DNA from: Bordetella petrii
Lineage (GTDB): Bacteria > Pseudomonadota > Gammaproteobacteria > Burkholderiales > Burkholderiaceae_B
Assembly: GCF_017356245.1 (NCBI RefSeq)
Contig: NZ_JAFMZZ010000001.1
Coordinates: 983,195 to 1,047,194 of the forward strand
DNA length: 64,000 bases
Reading direction: 5' to 3'
Positions 9,286 through 19,241 of the stretch are shown here, in pieces. Position numbers and translations under genes: made by a program. The number at the start of each line of letters is the position of its first letter. Position 1 is the stretch's first letter. The notes under the pieces were generated by a model. That model had not been told where the DNA came from. It saw only the letters and a list, made by a program, of their open reading frames with translations, and did no database searches.

Positions 9286-10089
9286 ATGCGCTCTGAACCC
9301 CAATTGCCCCTGCAAACCGCCAGCATCAATGGCTATGCCATGACCTACACCGAGTACGGCGCGGGCACGCCGCTGGTGCTGGTGCACGGCTCGCTGTGCG
9401 ACTGCCGCTACTGGAAATCGCAAATGGGGCCGCTGGGACGCTCGTTCCGCGTGCTGGCTCCCAGCCTGCGCCATTATTGGCCGCAGCAATGGGACGGCAG
9501 CGAATTCTCGATGCGCCAGCATGTCGACGACCTGCTCGCCTTCATCGACGCCGTGGGCGAAGGCGCGGCTCACGTGGTGGGCCATTCTCGCGGGGCCCGC
9601 GTGGCGCTGGAAGCCGCCCTGCGCGAACCGGCGCGCGTGCGGTCGCTGACGCTGGCCGACCCGGGCCTCCCGCTGCCCGGGCGCGGCGACGACACGCGTG
9701 GCGGCTTCCGCCAGCACGCGCTGGCGCTGATCGAGGCCGGCGAGGTGGACGCCGGGCTGGCCCTGTTCGTCGACACGGTATCCGGCGCCGACACCTGGCG
9801 CCGCATGGTGCCCTGGTTCAAGGACATGGTGCGCGACAACGCCTCGACGCTGGGCGGCCAGGCCACCGAGCACCTGGCGCCGGTGACGCGCGAGCAGGTC
9901 GAGCGGCTGGCGCTGCCCGCCCTGCTGATCGGCGGCGCGCTCAGCCCCGCCCCCTACCCCGCCGTGCTGGACATGCTGGCCGAATGGCTGCCGGCGGCGC
10001 GCAAAGAGGTGATCGCGGGCTCGTCGCACGGCATGAACCTGGGCAACCCGCGCGCCTTCAATGCCGCCATCGAAGGTTTCCTGGCCTAG
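9286..10089 (+). CDS. Alpha/beta hydrolase
   Basis: A 267-residue single-domain alpha/beta-fold hydrolase. The oxyanion region LVLVHGSLCD is at about residues 29-38. The nucleophile elbow GHSRG is near residue 98, and a C-terminal SSHGMN supplies the catalytic His. An acid residue is expected near residue 225 but is not certain. The substrate is unknown. It ends 6 bases before the convergent TerC-family gene. Confidence 0.85.
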   Translation: MRSEPQLPLQTASINGYAMTYTEYGAGTPLVLVHGSLCDCRYWKSQMGPLGRSFRVLAPSLRHYWPQQWDGSEFSMRQHVDDLLAFIDAVGEGAAHVVGHSRGARVALEAALREPARVRSLTLADPGLPLPGRGDDTRGGFRQHALALIEAGEVDAGLALFVDTVSGADTWRRMVPWFKDMVRDNASTLGGQATEHLAPVTREQVERLALPALLIGGALSPAPYPAVLDMLAEWLPAARKEVIAGSSHGMNLGNPRAFNAAIEGFLA

Positions 10090-10095
10090 CCGCCG

Positions 10096-10848
10096 CTAGG
10101 CGCCGTCGCCCTGGCGGCGCCGCGCCTTGGCGCGCCGCGCCATCATGTTCAGGCCTTCGACCAGCGCCGAGAACGCCATGGCCGCATAGATGTAGCCCTT
10201 GGGCACATGGGCGCCGAAGCCCTCGGCGATAAGCGTCATGCCTATCATCAGCAGGAAGCCGAGGGCCAGCATGACCACGGTGGGATTGCGCTGGATGAAC
10301 CGGGCCAGCGGGTTGGCGGCCAGCAGCATGACCGACACCGCCACGATGACGGCGATGAACATGATGGGGATGTGCTCGGTCATGCCGACCGCGGTGATGA
10401 TGCTGTCGATGGAGAACACCAGGTCGAGCATCAGGATCTGCGCAATGGCGGCCGCGAAGCCGATAGTGGCGGACTTGCCGTCGAACATGTCGCCGTCGGG
10501 CAAGGGATCGACGTGGTGATGGATTTCTTTGGTGGCCTTCCATACCAGGAACAGGCCGCCGGCGATCAGGATGAGATCGCGCCATGAAAAGCTCTGGCCG
10601 AACAGCGTGAACACGGGCTGGGTAAGCTGGACGATGATCGCCACCGTTGTCAGCAGGCCCAGCCGCAGGATCAGCGCCAGGCCGATGCCGATGCGCCGCC
10701 CGCGCTCTTGCTGGTGCTCTGGCAGCTTGTTGGTAAGAATGGAAATGAAGATCAGGTTGTCGATGCCCAGCACGACTTCCATGACAATCAGGGTGGCCAG
10801 CGCCGCCCAGGCGGCGGGATCCTGGGCAAGCAATACGAGTTGGTCCAT
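10096..10848 (-). CDS. TerC-family integral membrane protein
   Basis: A 250-residue polytopic protein of the TerC/YgdQ family, whose members take part in metal handling, notably manganese export. The paired acidic motifs [10 protein letters not shown] (about residues 27-36) and DLVFSIDSI in a second helix bundle are the family signature and probably bind the ion. No tellurite-resistance genes lie nearby. A yybP-ykoY manganese riboswitch often precedes such genes, but I do not see one in the short upstream region. Confidence 0.88.
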   Translation of the reverse strand: MDQLVLLAQDPAAWAALATLIVMEVVLGIDNLIFISILTNKLPEHQQERGRRIGIGLALILRLGLLTTVAIIVQLTQPVFTLFGQSFSWRDLILIAGGLFLVWKATKEIHHHVDPLPDGDMFDGKSATIGFAAAIAQILMLDLVFSIDSIITAVGMTEHIPIMFIAVIVAVSVMLLAANPLARFIQRNPTVVMLALGFLLMIGMTLIAEGFGAHVPKGYIYAAMAFSALVEGLNMMARRAKARRRQGDGA

Positions 10849-10921
10849 GTGGCTCTCCGGCTATGGCCTGTTGATCATAGCCGGATGCCCGGATGCTGCC
10901 TATCGTATTGTCGCCATGCGG

Positions 10922-13036
10922 CTAGCGGGCCGCCCCGCCATGGGCCGCGATGACCTGCTCGGCCACCTGGCTGGGCGCCTCGGCGTAATGCTTGAATTCC
11001 ATGGTGTAGGTGGCCCGCCCCTGGGTCAGCGAGCGCAGCGAGGTGGAATAGCCGAACATCTCGGCCAGCGGCACCTCGGCGCGCACCAGCTTGCCGCCTC
11101 CGCCCGCGATGTCTTCCATGCCCTGCACCATGCCGCGCCGCGACGACAGGTCGCCCATGACATGGCCGGTGAAGTCTTCGGGGGTTTCGACCTCGACGTG
11201 CATCATGGGTTCGAGCAGCACCGGCCGCGCGCGCCGCATGCCTTCTTTGAAGGCCATGGAGCCGGCCATGCGGAAGGCGTTTTCGTTGGAATCGACGTCG
11301 TGGTACGAACCGAATATCAGCGTGACCTTGACATCGACCACCGGATAGCCGGCCAGCACGCCGGCATTGAGGCTTTCGCGCACGCCGCGCTCGACGGCGG
11401 GGATGAATTCGCGCGGCACCACGCCGCCCTTGATGGCATCGACGAATTCGAAGCCGCCCCCGGCCGGCTGGGGTTCGAGCTTGAGCACCGCGTGGCCGTA
11501 CTGGCCACGCCCGCCCGACTGCTTGATGAACTTGCCCTCGACCTCGTCACAGGTCTTGCGGATGGTTTCGCGATACGCCACCTGCGGCTTGCCGACAGTG
11601 GCTTCGACATTGAATTCGCGCTTCATGCGGTCGACCAGGATTTCCAGGTGCAGCTCGCCCATGCCCGAGATGATGGTCTGGCCCGATTCTTCGTCGGTGC
11701 GCACGCGGAACGACGGGTCTTCCTGCGCCAGGCGGTTGAGCGCCAGGCTCATTTTTTCCTGGTCGGCCTTGGTCTTGGGCTCGACCGCCTGTGAAATGAC
11801 CGGCTCGGGGAACGACATGCGCTCCAGGATGATGATGTGGTTCGGATCAGAAAGCGTGTCGCCGGTGGTGACGTCTTTGATGCCTACGGCGGCGGCGATG
11901 TCGCCGGCATAGACTTCGCTGATCTCGCGCCGCTCGTTGGCGTGCATCTGCAGCAGCCGGCCCAGGCGCTCTTTCTTGCCCTTGAGCGGGTTGAGCACCG
12001 AATCGCCCGACTTGACCACGCCCGAATACACCCGAAAGAACACCAGCTGGCCCACGAAAGGGTCGGTCATGATCTTGAAGGCCAGCGCCGAGAAAGGCTC
12101 GTTGTCGGCCGGATGGCGTTCGATTTCGTGGTCTTGCTGGTCGTGGCCCTTGATGGCGGGCACGTCGGCGGGCGACGGCAGGTAGTCGATGACCGCATCC
12201 AGCATGGCCTGCACGCCCTTGTTCTTGAAGGCGCTGCCGCACAGCATGGGCACGATCTCGTTGGCGATGGTGCGCAGGCGCAGGCCGCGCTTGATGTCGT
12301 CTTCGGACAGCGTCTCGCCCGACAGGTATTTTTCGAGCAGGGCCTCGTCGGCCTCGGCGGCCTTCTCGACCATGCGGTCGTGCCACTGGCGGGCTTCATC
12401 GGCCAGCTCGGCGGGGATATCGCGGTATTCGAAGCGCACGCCCTGGCTGGCGTCGTCCCAGATGATGGCTTTCATTTTGACCAGATCGACCACGCCCTGG
12501 AAGTTGTCTTCGGCGCCCACCGGAATCTGGATGGGCACGGCATCGCCCTTCAGGCGCTCGGCGATCTGCCTGTGCACGCGGAAGAAATCGGCGCCGACGC
12601 GGTCCATCTTGTTGACGAACGCCAGGCGCGGCACGCCGTACTTGTTGGCCTGCCGCCACACGGTTTCGGACTGCGGCTGCACGCCGCCCACGGCGTCGTA
12701 CACCATGCAGGCGCCGTCGAGCACGCGCATCGAGCGTTCGACCTCGATGGTGAAATCGACGTGGCCCGGGGTGTCGATGATGTTGATGCGATGTTCGGGA
12801 TAATTGCCCGCCATGCCGCGCCAGAAGGCGGTGGTGGCCGCCGACGTGATGGTGATGCCGCGCTCTTGCTCTTGTTCCATCCAGTCCATGGTGGCCGCGC
12901 CGTCATGGACCTCGCCCAGCTTGTGGGTGATGCCGGTATAGAAAAGAATGCGCTCGGTGGTGGTGGTTTTGCCCGCGTCGATATGGGCACTGATGCCGAT
13001 ATTGCGGTATTGCTCGATGCGCGTCTTGCGAGTCAT
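10922..13036 (-). CDS. fusA: Elongation factor G (stand-alone copy)
   Basis: A translational GTPase of 704 residues that drives ribosome translocation. The G-domain motifs are intact: AHIDAGKTT (P-loop), RGITI (switch I), DTPGH (switch II) and NKMD. Domains II to V follow to the C-terminus. It is not flanked by rpsL, rpsG or tuf, so it is not in the str operon and is probably a second EF-G copy (FusA2 type). A specialised role such as recycling or stress cannot be decided here. Confidence 0.93.
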   Translation of the reverse strand: MTRKTRIEQYRNIGISAHIDAGKTTTTERILFYTGITHKLGEVHDGAATMDWMEQEQERGITITSAATTAFWRGMAGNYPEHRINIIDTPGHVDFTIEVERSMRVLDGACMVYDAVGGVQPQSETVWRQANKYGVPRLAFVNKMDRVGADFFRVHRQIAERLKGDAVPIQIPVGAEDNFQGVVDLVKMKAIIWDDASQGVRFEYRDIPAELADEARQWHDRMVEKAAEADEALLEKYLSGETLSEDDIKRGLRLRTIANEIVPMLCGSAFKNKGVQAMLDAVIDYLPSPADVPAIKGHDQQDHEIERHPADNEPFSALAFKIMTDPFVGQLVFFRVYSGVVKSGDSVLNPLKGKKERLGRLLQMHANERREISEVYAGDIAAAVGIKDVTTGDTLSDPNHIIILERMSFPEPVISQAVEPKTKADQEKMSLALNRLAQEDPSFRVRTDEESGQTIISGMGELHLEILVDRMKREFNVEATVGKPQVAYRETIRKTCDEVEGKFIKQSGGRGQYGHAVLKLEPQPAGGGFEFVDAIKGGVVPREFIPAVERGVRESLNAGVLAGYPVVDVKVTLIFGSYHDVDSNENAFRMAGSMAFKEGMRRARPVLLEPMMHVEVETPEDFTGHVMGDLSSRRGMVQGMEDIAGGGGKLVRAEVPLAEMFGYSTSLRSLTQGRATYTMEFKHYAEAPSQVAEQVIAAHGGAAR

Positions 13037-13200
13037 GGCGGCCCCTGGTCAGGTGAATCCAGCTTGGCGGCGGCCCGTGGACCGCGCCATCGCAGATATT
13101 ACGCGCGCCTGATCGCAGAACGCCAGATAGCCCTGCCCGTGCCACAGGTATGGCGGCGCCGGCGGCCCCGGGGGGGCGCCGGCGGGGCGGGCGTTTCAGG

Positions 13201-13671
13201 CTATTTTTTTTCTTTGTCTTCTTTGACGCGGTAGACCAGCACCGCGATGGTGGCCAGCGACAGCACCTTGGCGGTGACACTGCCCAGCAGCAGGCGCGAC
13301 AGGCCGCTGCGGCCATGGCTGCCGATGAAGATGAGGTCGCAGCCGTTTTCGCTGGCGGCCTGCACGATGCCGTCGGCCACATTGAAATTGGACACGGCGC
13401 GCGACTGCGCCTTGACCCCGGCGGTATCGGCGCGGTCGAGGATTTGCTTCAGGTATTTTTCAGCCTGCTCGGCCGAGGCTTTTTCGTAGTCTTCGTCGGT
13501 GATGGCATAGGCGGCGGCCATGCCATCGAAACCGATGGTGGCGGCGAACGGCTGGGTAACGTGCAGGGAGACGACTTCGGCGCCCACCGACCGCGCGAAG
13601 CAAATGCCCGCGTTGGCGGCCTGGGCCGAAAGCGGCGAACCGTCGGTGGGAATCAGGATTTTCTTGAACAT
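13201..13671 (-). CDS. Universal stress protein, UspA family
   Basis: A single UspA domain of 156 residues. It opens with KKILIPTDGSPLSAQAA and has the ATP-binding loop G-x2-G-x9-GS (GSHGRSGLSRLLLGS) near residue 122, so it is probably an ATP-binding member. It ends with a lysine-rich tail. It sits alone, downstream of the DUF442 gene on the same strand. Confidence 0.92.
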   Translation of the reverse strand: MFKKILIPTDGSPLSAQAANAGICFARSVGAEVVSLHVTQPFAATIGFDGMAAAYAITDEDYEKASAEQAEKYLKQILDRADTAGVKAQSRAVSNFNVADGIVQAASENGCDLIFIGSHGRSGLSRLLLGSVTAKVLSLATIAVLVYRVKEDKEKK

Positions 13672-13764
13672 GTTGCCTGCTCCTGTCTGCTAGATGAGAA
13701 AACTCATGCTACCGGAAAACCCATGCTTGCCGCATTGCGGTCTTCCCGCAGCCGTTGAGAGCCA

Positions 13765-14112
13765 TCAAGGCATCTGCTGCGATGCCACGAACAGATTAGT
13801 GCACCGGGTGCCGGTACGGCAATACGCCAGGACGGGGCTCGGCATGGTGCGCAGCAACTCGGCGAAACGGGCCACGTCGGCGGCGGTCATGGCGCTGCCG
13901 ATGACGGGCTGGTATTCGACCTGCAGGCCGGCCTCGCGCGCCGCGCGGGACACGTCGGCGGCGGTGGGCTGGTCGGGGCCGCCTTCGAAATCGGGCCGGT
14001 TGATGATCACGCTTTTATAGCCGGCGGCGGCCACCCCGGCCATGTCTTGGGGCGCCAGCTGCGGCGCAACCGCGAAGTGTTCGGTGAGGGGCTTGATGGG
14101 GACGTCGGCCAT
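13765..14112 (-). CDS. DUF442 / TIGR01244-family phosphatase-like protein
   Basis: A 115-residue domain of the beta-lactamase-hydrolase-like phosphatase/sulfurtransferase family (Blh N-domain). The rhodanese/DSP-like active loop is AYCRTGTRC at about residues 97-105, where Cys and Arg form the CX5R-like phosphate loop. The ATG at 14112 follows AAGGAA. In other bacteria the domain accompanies sulfide-oxidation genes; no such partner is present here. Confidence 0.82.
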   Translation of the reverse strand: MADVPIKPLTEHFAVAPQLAPQDMAGVAAAGYKSVIINRPDFEGGPDQPTAADVSRAAREAGLQVEYQPVIGSAMTAADVARFAELLRTMPSPVLAYCRTGTRCTNLFVASQQMP

Positions 14113-14180
14113 GGCGGTTCCTTGGATGATGTAGCCTGATAGAGAAGAACAGTATATGTCTTCCGCCAGCCGCGGGCGCG

Positions 14181-15638
14181 TCAGCCGCCCGGCGCGGCCA
14201 GCACCCCCGCCACCGCCTGCCAGATGCCGGGCGTATCGACCATGGCCACCGAGAAGCGCATCATGGTCGAGGGCGCCTGGGTGGGCGAAAACAGGCTGCC
14301 GGGCGCCAGCAGCAGGCCGCGGTCGACCGCGGTGCGCGCCAGGCTTTCGGCGTCGCGGCCGCAATCTGCCCAGACGAACATGCCGGCATGCGGCTCGTGC
14401 GGCACCGCCAGCCCCAGGCCGGTAAGGGCCGACAGGCACTGCTGGCGGGCGGTATTGACGCGCGCGCGCACCCGCTCGATATGACGGCGGTACTGGCCCT
14501 CGACCAGCACCCGGTGCACCACGCGCTCGCCCAGTTCGGGGGTGGTGAGCCCGGCCAGCATTTTCAGGTCGGCCAGTTTCTGCAGCAGCCCGGCATTGGC
14601 CGCCAGGTAGCCGACACGCAGGCTGGCCGCCAGCATCTTGGAAAATCCGCCCGCCAGGATGACGCGGTTGAGGCGGTCGAGCGAGGCGAGCTTCATGGCC
14701 CCGCCGGGATGGAGTTCGCCGTAGGTGTCGTCTTCGACCACCAGGAAATCGTGCCGTTCGGCCAGGCGCAGGATGTCGTAGGCCACGCCGGCCGACAGCG
14801 TGTGCCCGGTGGGGTTGTGCACGGCGCCGTTGATGATGAACAGGCGCGGCTTATGCAGCGCGGCCAGCCGGTCGAGTTGTTCGAGATCGGGGCCGTCGGG
14901 CCCGCGCGGCACGCCGATGAGCCGGGCGCCGAACTCGGCCAGGCGGCCGAAGATCACGAACCAGGCGGGATCTTCGACCAGCACGGCATCGCCGGGCCGG
15001 ACCAGGTGGCGGGCCACCAGGTCGAGCCCGTGCGTGACGCCGTTGGTGGTCAGCAGGTTGTGGTCGGGGTGGGCCGGTACGCCGTCGGCCTGCAGGCGCG
15101 AAGCCAGTTGCTGGCGCAGGGGCGCGTAGCCCAGCGGCGAGCCGTAGGCCACCAGGTGGCCCCGCACCGCCCGCCCCACCGCCCGCACCGCGGCCGACAC
15201 CATGCCGGGGTCGAGCCAGTCGGCCGGCAGCAGGCCCGCGCCGCCCGGCATGGCCGAGGCTTCCGGTTCGCGGAACATGTTGCGCAGCAGCCAGGCCACG
15301 TCGATGCGCGCCGGCGCCGCCGGGGTTTCGCCGGCCGGCGCACTGCGAGCGGCCGCCATCAGGGGGCCGCGGCGCGCCCGTACGAAAAAGCCGGCGCCGC
15401 GCCGTGACTGCACCAGGCCGCGCGCCACCAGGCGATCGTAGGCTTCGACCACCGTAAAGCGGCTGACGCCGGCCTGTTCGGCCATTTTGCGGATGGACGG
15501 CAGGCGGGTGCCCGGGCGCAGGCCCTGGTCGTCGATACGGCGCGCGACATCGTCGGCGAGCTGAGCCACCAGGGTGGCATCGGCCTGGCGCACGGGCCGC
15601 CAGCCGGCGGCGGCTTCGGAAGCGGGGGTAACTGTCAT
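14181..15638 (-). CDS. MocR/PdxR-type GntR-aminotransferase regulator
   Basis: A 485-residue fusion. An N-terminal GntR winged helix (about residues 15-85, RPGTRLPSIRKMAEQAGVSRFTVVEAYDRL) is joined to a fold-type I aminotransferase domain. The PLP lysine sits in GGFSKML, and EDDTYGELHPGG supplies other cofactor contacts. Such proteins activate or repress genes in response to PLP or an amino compound. It is divergent from an EamA permease and LysE pair, its likely targets. The start at 15638 (MTVTPASE) is preferred to the longer frame that crosses the promoter region. Confidence 0.88.
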   Translation of the reverse strand: MTVTPASEAAAGWRPVRQADATLVAQLADDVARRIDDQGLRPGTRLPSIRKMAEQAGVSRFTVVEAYDRLVARGLVQSRRGAGFFVRARRGPLMAAARSAPAGETPAAPARIDVAWLLRNMFREPEASAMPGGAGLLPADWLDPGMVSAAVRAVGRAVRGHLVAYGSPLGYAPLRQQLASRLQADGVPAHPDHNLLTTNGVTHGLDLVARHLVRPGDAVLVEDPAWFVIFGRLAEFGARLIGVPRGPDGPDLEQLDRLAALHKPRLFIINGAVHNPTGHTLSAGVAYDILRLAERHDFLVVEDDTYGELHPGGAMKLASLDRLNRVILAGGFSKMLAASLRVGYLAANAGLLQKLADLKMLAGLTTPELGERVVHRVLVEGQYRRHIERVRARVNTARQQCLSALTGLGLAVPHEPHAGMFVWADCGRDAESLARTAVDRGLLLAPGSLFSPTQAPSTMMRFSVAMVDTPGIWQAVAGVLAAPGG

Positions 15639-15671
15639 GGTGGATTTACCAGGCCAGTAGTCAAGGTGATA

Positions 15672-15700
15672 TGGAAAAGTGTACCGGTACTGTACTGACC
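15672..15700. promoter_or_regulatory. Candidate operator between MocR regulator and EamA gene
   Basis: The 109-base divergent gap contains GTACCGGTAC, a perfect 10-bp palindrome, followed at once by TGTACTGACC with another GTAC half-site. MocR regulators bind repeated short sites in exactly this position. The assignment to this regulator is inference. Confidence 0.4.
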
Positions 15701-15747
15701 AATTTGCGTAGAGTGGCAGGAATCCCGCTTGCCCGCAAGCCCTGCCC

Positions 15748-16671
15748 ATGCCTGGAACCATGTCGCGCCCCACCGCCTACGCATCCCCCGCCCCCGCCGC
15801 CGCACCGCTCTGGGAGGGCTATGGCTACGGCCTGCTGGGCGTGCTGGTATTTTCACTGACCCTGCCCATGACCCGCGTGGCGGTCACCGAACTGTCGCCG
15901 GTGCTGATCGGGCTGGGCCGCGCCCTGCTGGCGGCCATCCCGGCCGCGCTGCTGCTGTGGCTGACGCGCAGCCGCCGCCCGAACCGCCACGAATGGCCCG
16001 GCGTGCTGCTGGCGGCCGCGGGCATTGTGGTGGGCTGGCCGCTGGCCTCGACGCTGGCGATGGCCACGGTGCCGGCCGCGCACGGCGCCGTATTCAACGG
16101 CCTGTTGCCGTTGTCCACGGCCGCATTCGCCGCCTGGCGCAGCGGCGAACGCCCATCGCCGGCCTTCTGGGCCTGGGCCGTGGCCGGCGCCGTGCTGGTC
16201 ATGGGATATGCCGTGCGCCAGGGCCACGGCGCCCTGCAGACCGGCGACCTGTGGCTGCTGCTGGCGGTGCTGCTGGGCGGCATGGGCTACGCCGAGGGCG
16301 CGCGGGCCTCACGCACGCTGGGCGGCGCGCGCACCATCTGCTGGGCGCTGGCGGTCAGCGCGCCGGTGATCGCCGGCCCGGTGCTATGGATGGGCGCGCA
16401 AGCGCCCATGCCCAGCGCCACCGTGGCGGCCGCCTTCGCCTACCTGGCGTTCGGCTCGATGTTCCTGGGCTTTTTCGCGTGGTATCGTGGCCTGGCGGTG
16501 GGCGGCATCGCCCGCGTCGGCCAGGTGCAGCTGCTGCAACCCTTCCTGACTGTCGTGGCGGCCGCGCTGCTGTTCCACGAAGCCGTCGAACCGCTGACCT
16601 TCGTGTTCGCGCTGGCCGTCATCGCCATCATCGCGGGCGGGCGCCGCGCCATTGTCCGGAAAGCACCATGA
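15748..16671 (+). CDS. EamA/DMT-family permease
   Basis: A ten-helix EamA transporter of 307 residues, with a proline/alanine-rich cytoplasmic start before the first helix (GLLGVLVFSLTLPMTRVAV). A second ATG at 15760 is possible. It overlaps the LysE gene by 4 bases (ATGA), so the two are translationally coupled and probably both export small metabolites. It is divergent from the MocR-type regulator. Confidence 0.86.
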   Translation: MPGTMSRPTAYASPAPAAAPLWEGYGYGLLGVLVFSLTLPMTRVAVTELSPVLIGLGRALLAAIPAALLLWLTRSRRPNRHEWPGVLLAAAGIVVGWPLASTLAMATVPAAHGAVFNGLLPLSTAAFAAWRSGERPSPAFWAWAVAGAVLVMGYAVRQGHGALQTGDLWLLLAVLLGGMGYAEGARASRTLGGARTICWALAVSAPVIAGPVLWMGAQAPMPSATVAAAFAYLAFGSMFLGFFAWYRGLAVGGIARVGQVQLLQPFLTVVAAALLFHEAVEPLTFVFALAVIAIIAGGRRAIVRKAP

Positions 16672-17300
16672 CGGCCGCCCCCTTCAATGAATCGACCCTG
16701 CTGCTGCTGGGCCCGCTGGCGCTGTTCGCGCTGGTCAGTTCGATCACGCCCGGGCCGAACAACATCATGCTGGCTTCGTCGGGCCTGACATTCGGCTTCC
16801 GGCGCACCATCCCCCACATGCTGGGCGTGAATCTGGGCTTTACCCTGATGCTGGTGCTGGTGGGGCTGGGCCTGGGAACGATGTTCCAGCAGTTTCCGTG
16901 GCTGTACACCCTGCTGAAGTACGCCGGGGCGCTGTACCTGTTGTACCTGGCCGTGAAAATCGCCCTGTCCGGCCCGATGGAAAGCGGCGCCCAGCGCGGC
17001 CGCCCCTTCACATTCCTGCAGGCCGCGCTGTTCCAGTGGGTAAACCCCAAGGCCTGGGTAATGGCGGTGGGCGTCATCGCCACCTACACGCCGCAGGCCG
17101 GCTTCTACTGGAACCTGGCCCTGGCCGCCGCCGTCTGCTGCGTGGTCAACCTGCCCAGCATCGGCGTCTGGACCGCCTTCGGCACCGCCCTGCAGAAAGT
17201 GCTGCATCGGCCGCTGGCGATACGGGCGTTCAACGTCGGAATGGGGCTGCTGCTGGTCGCTTCGCTGTATCCGGTGGCTCTGGATCTTGTGCGGAGTTGA
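16668..17300 (+). CDS. LysE/RhtB-family exporter
   Basis: A 210-residue amino-acid exporter-type membrane protein. The N-terminal signature SSITPGPNNIMLASSG is characteristic of LysE/RhtB, followed by five more hydrophobic segments. The ATG at 16668 overlaps the stop of the preceding permease. With the upstream MocR regulator this forms a sensor-plus-export unit for an unidentified amino acid or analogue. A palindromic repeat begins 16 bases after the stop. Confidence 0.88.
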   Translation: MTAAPFNESTLLLLGPLALFALVSSITPGPNNIMLASSGLTFGFRRTIPHMLGVNLGFTLMLVLVGLGLGTMFQQFPWLYTLLKYAGALYLLYLAVKIALSGPMESGAQRGRPFTFLQAALFQWVNPKAWVMAVGVIATYTPQAGFYWNLALAAAVCCVVNLPSIGVWTAFGTALQKVLHRPLAIRAFNVGMGLLLVASLYPVALDLVRS

Positions 17301-17315
17301 TTGTTCCGGGCTGTT

Positions 17316-17414
17316 GCCAGGTGTCCGGCTCCCGCAGGGTGTCGGACACAGTACGACTGGGACGGCTGCGGCGTACTGCGGTGTCAGGCACCTGGCGGAG
17401 CCTGACACCTGGGC
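17316..17414. repeat. Double-hairpin dispersed repeat, copy A
   Basis: About 99 bases with outer arms CCAGGTGTCCGG and CCTGACACCTGG and internal GGTGTC/GACACC arms, able to form two hairpins around a variable centre. It is homologous to the elements at 35847, 50412 and 52583. It lies 16 bases after the lysE stop. Its centre is the reverse complement of the centres of copies B and D. Confidence 0.85.
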
Positions 17415-17487
17415 CATACCCAGGCAAACGCCGTCTTCCGCCATCCCCGCAGGGGAACCTGCCCCCTGCGGCCCGGTCATATCCGAC

Positions 17488-18399
17488 ATGCCGCTGTTCC
17501 CCCGCTCTCCTCTGCGCCGCCTGCTGGGCGTCGGCCTGGTGGCTGCCGCCAGCGCGGTCGGCTGCACCCAGCTCGATGCCTGGCAGCGGCAGGCCATCTT
17601 TTCGCCCGAGTCCGATCAGCAGCGCTGGTGGCGCGAGCCGCCGGCCGGCACCGAAATCTTCGATCTGGCCCTGCCCGGCGGCGACACAGTCCATGCCTGG
17701 TACTGGCAGCACCCCCGCCCCAACGCCCCCGCCGTGCTGTACCTGCACGGGGCCCGCTGGAACCTGAACGGCAGCGCGTTCCGCATGGAAGGCTGGACCC
17801 GCATGGGCTACTCGGTGCTGGCCATCGACTATCGCGGGTTCGGCGAATCCACCGCCCTGCTGCCCTCGGAAGACACCGCCTTCGAAGACGCCGCGGCGGC
17901 CTTGCGCGAACTGGCGCGGCGCCAGCCCGATCCGGCGCGGCGTTTCGTGTACGGCCACAGCCTGGGCGGCGCCATCGCCATCGACCTGGCGGCGCGCGAC
18001 GACATGCCGCCGTTCGCCGGCCTGATCATCGAGTCCAGCTTCACCAGCATCGCCGCCATGCTGGGCACCCTGAAATGGGGCAAGCTGCCGGGCGCCAGCC
18101 TGCTCGTCACCCAGCCATTCGCCTCGGTCGAGAAACTGGCCACGCTGACCACACCCATGCTGTTCCTGCACGGCACCGCCGACCGAGTGGTGCCCCACAC
18201 CATGAGCGACGAACTGTTCGCCGCCGCGCTGAAAGTGCCGCCCGACCTGAAACGCCTGGTGAAACTCGACGGCGCCTCGCATTCAGGCTCGATCCGCAGC
18301 GGGCGGGCCTATGAAACCGCGGTGCGCGACTTCATCCGCGATGCCCGCCAGGCTTATCACCCGGTGGCGGCCAGCGCCGCCACCGCCGCGCCGCTGTAA
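17488..18399 (+). CDS. Alpha/beta hydrolase, probable lipoprotein
   Basis: 303 residues. An N-terminal lipoprotein-like signal ends in SAVGC (Cys near residue 21), and an alpha/beta-hydrolase domain of the YfhR/BAAT type follows. GHSLGG near residue 155 carries the nucleophile Ser, GTADRVVP a likely catalytic Asp, and SHSGS the His. It is probably a membrane-attached esterase or acyl hydrolase of unknown substrate. The start is the ATG at 17488; the longer open frame upstream only crosses the repeat element. Confidence 0.83.
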   Translation: MPLFPRSPLRRLLGVGLVAAASAVGCTQLDAWQRQAIFSPESDQQRWWREPPAGTEIFDLALPGGDTVHAWYWQHPRPNAPAVLYLHGARWNLNGSAFRMEGWTRMGYSVLAIDYRGFGESTALLPSEDTAFEDAAAALRELARRQPDPARRFVYGHSLGGAIAIDLAARDDMPPFAGLIIESSFTSIAAMLGTLKWGKLPGASLLVTQPFASVEKLATLTTPMLFLHGTADRVVPHTMSDELFAAALKVPPDLKRLVKLDGASHSGSIRSGRAYETAVRDFIRDARQAYHPVAASAATAAPL

Positions 18400-18410
18400 G
18401 CCCCGGGCGG

Positions 18411-19229
18411 CTACGATGCCGCCGGCCGCGCCACACACACGCCATTCAGCCGCATCCAGTCGCCGAGTTCGGGGCGCGCCAGCACCTCGAACTCGGCCGC
18501 GCGCTGGCGCGCCAGCGCATCGCCGGCGCCCGGCAGGGCCGGATGGCACATCAGCAGGTCGCCGTCGCGCGCATTGTTCAGCCAGTGCTGCAGCAAACCG
18601 GCGTAGCGGCGCGCGCCGCCCTGCAGGCCGTATACGCCCAACAGCCGCCGATTGGTGCGCCAGCCGTCGCGGCGGGCCACCCGCGCCACCGCATCGGCGC
18701 CCAGCGCGCCTATCAGGCGCGCCTTGGCCGATTCGCGCAGGGGAATGCCTTCCTGCATGCCCGGCGCGGTATGGCGCAGCCATGGCGCCTGGCGGCCGTA
18801 ACGGTGTTCCAGCAGCCGCAGCAGGCGCGGCAGCACGCCGGGCAGCTGGTGCACGTGCTGGTGCCCGTCGACATAATCGGGGGCTCGGCCCAGGATGTCT
18901 TCGAAGACATCGAACTGGCGCATCAGCTGGTCGTCGATCCAAGCCTCGTCCAGGCGGCCGGTGTAGGCGCGCGCGATGAGGGCCCGCAGCGGCATCACGG
19001 CCGCCTGGTCCGGGTGTCCCAGCGCTTCGGTCAGGTTCAGGTGCACGCCCAGGTCAAGGTCCAGGCTCTTCAGGCTGGCGGCGTGGGCCGCGAAGGTGGA
19101 ACCCTGCGTCAGGCAACTGATGGCGCTGAGCCGGCCCAGCCCGGCCAGACGCAACATGCCCGCATCGATGCCCGCATTCATGCCAAAATCGTCGCCGCAC
19201 ACCACAATGCGTTTCCACCACTGGCCCAT
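18411..19229 (-). CDS. lgmC: ChbG/HpnK-family deacetylase, LgmC-like
   Basis: A YdjC/ChbG-family carbohydrate deacetylase of 272 residues. Metal-ligand motifs are visible: VCGDDFGMN near the N-terminus, GVHLNL, and DGHQHVHQ. In Bordetella the lgm locus adds glucosamine to lipid A phosphates, and this family member is thought to deacetylate the undecaprenyl-phosphate-linked GlcNAc. The neighbouring GtrA, ArnT and ArnC-like genes support that role. The start at 19229 lies 12 bases from the divergent GtrA-like start. Confidence 0.78.
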   Translation of the reverse strand: MGQWWKRIVVCGDDFGMNAGIDAGMLRLAGLGRLSAISCLTQGSTFAAHAASLKSLDLDLGVHLNLTEALGHPDQAAVMPLRALIARAYTGRLDEAWIDDQLMRQFDVFEDILGRAPDYVDGHQHVHQLPGVLPRLLRLLEHRYGRQAPWLRHTAPGMQEGIPLRESAKARLIGALGADAVARVARRDGWRTNRRLLGVYGLQGGARRYAGLLQHWLNNARDGDLLMCHPALPGAGDALARQRAAEFEVLARPELGDWMRLNGVCVARPAAS

Positions 19230-19241
19230 CCCCGACTTGCC

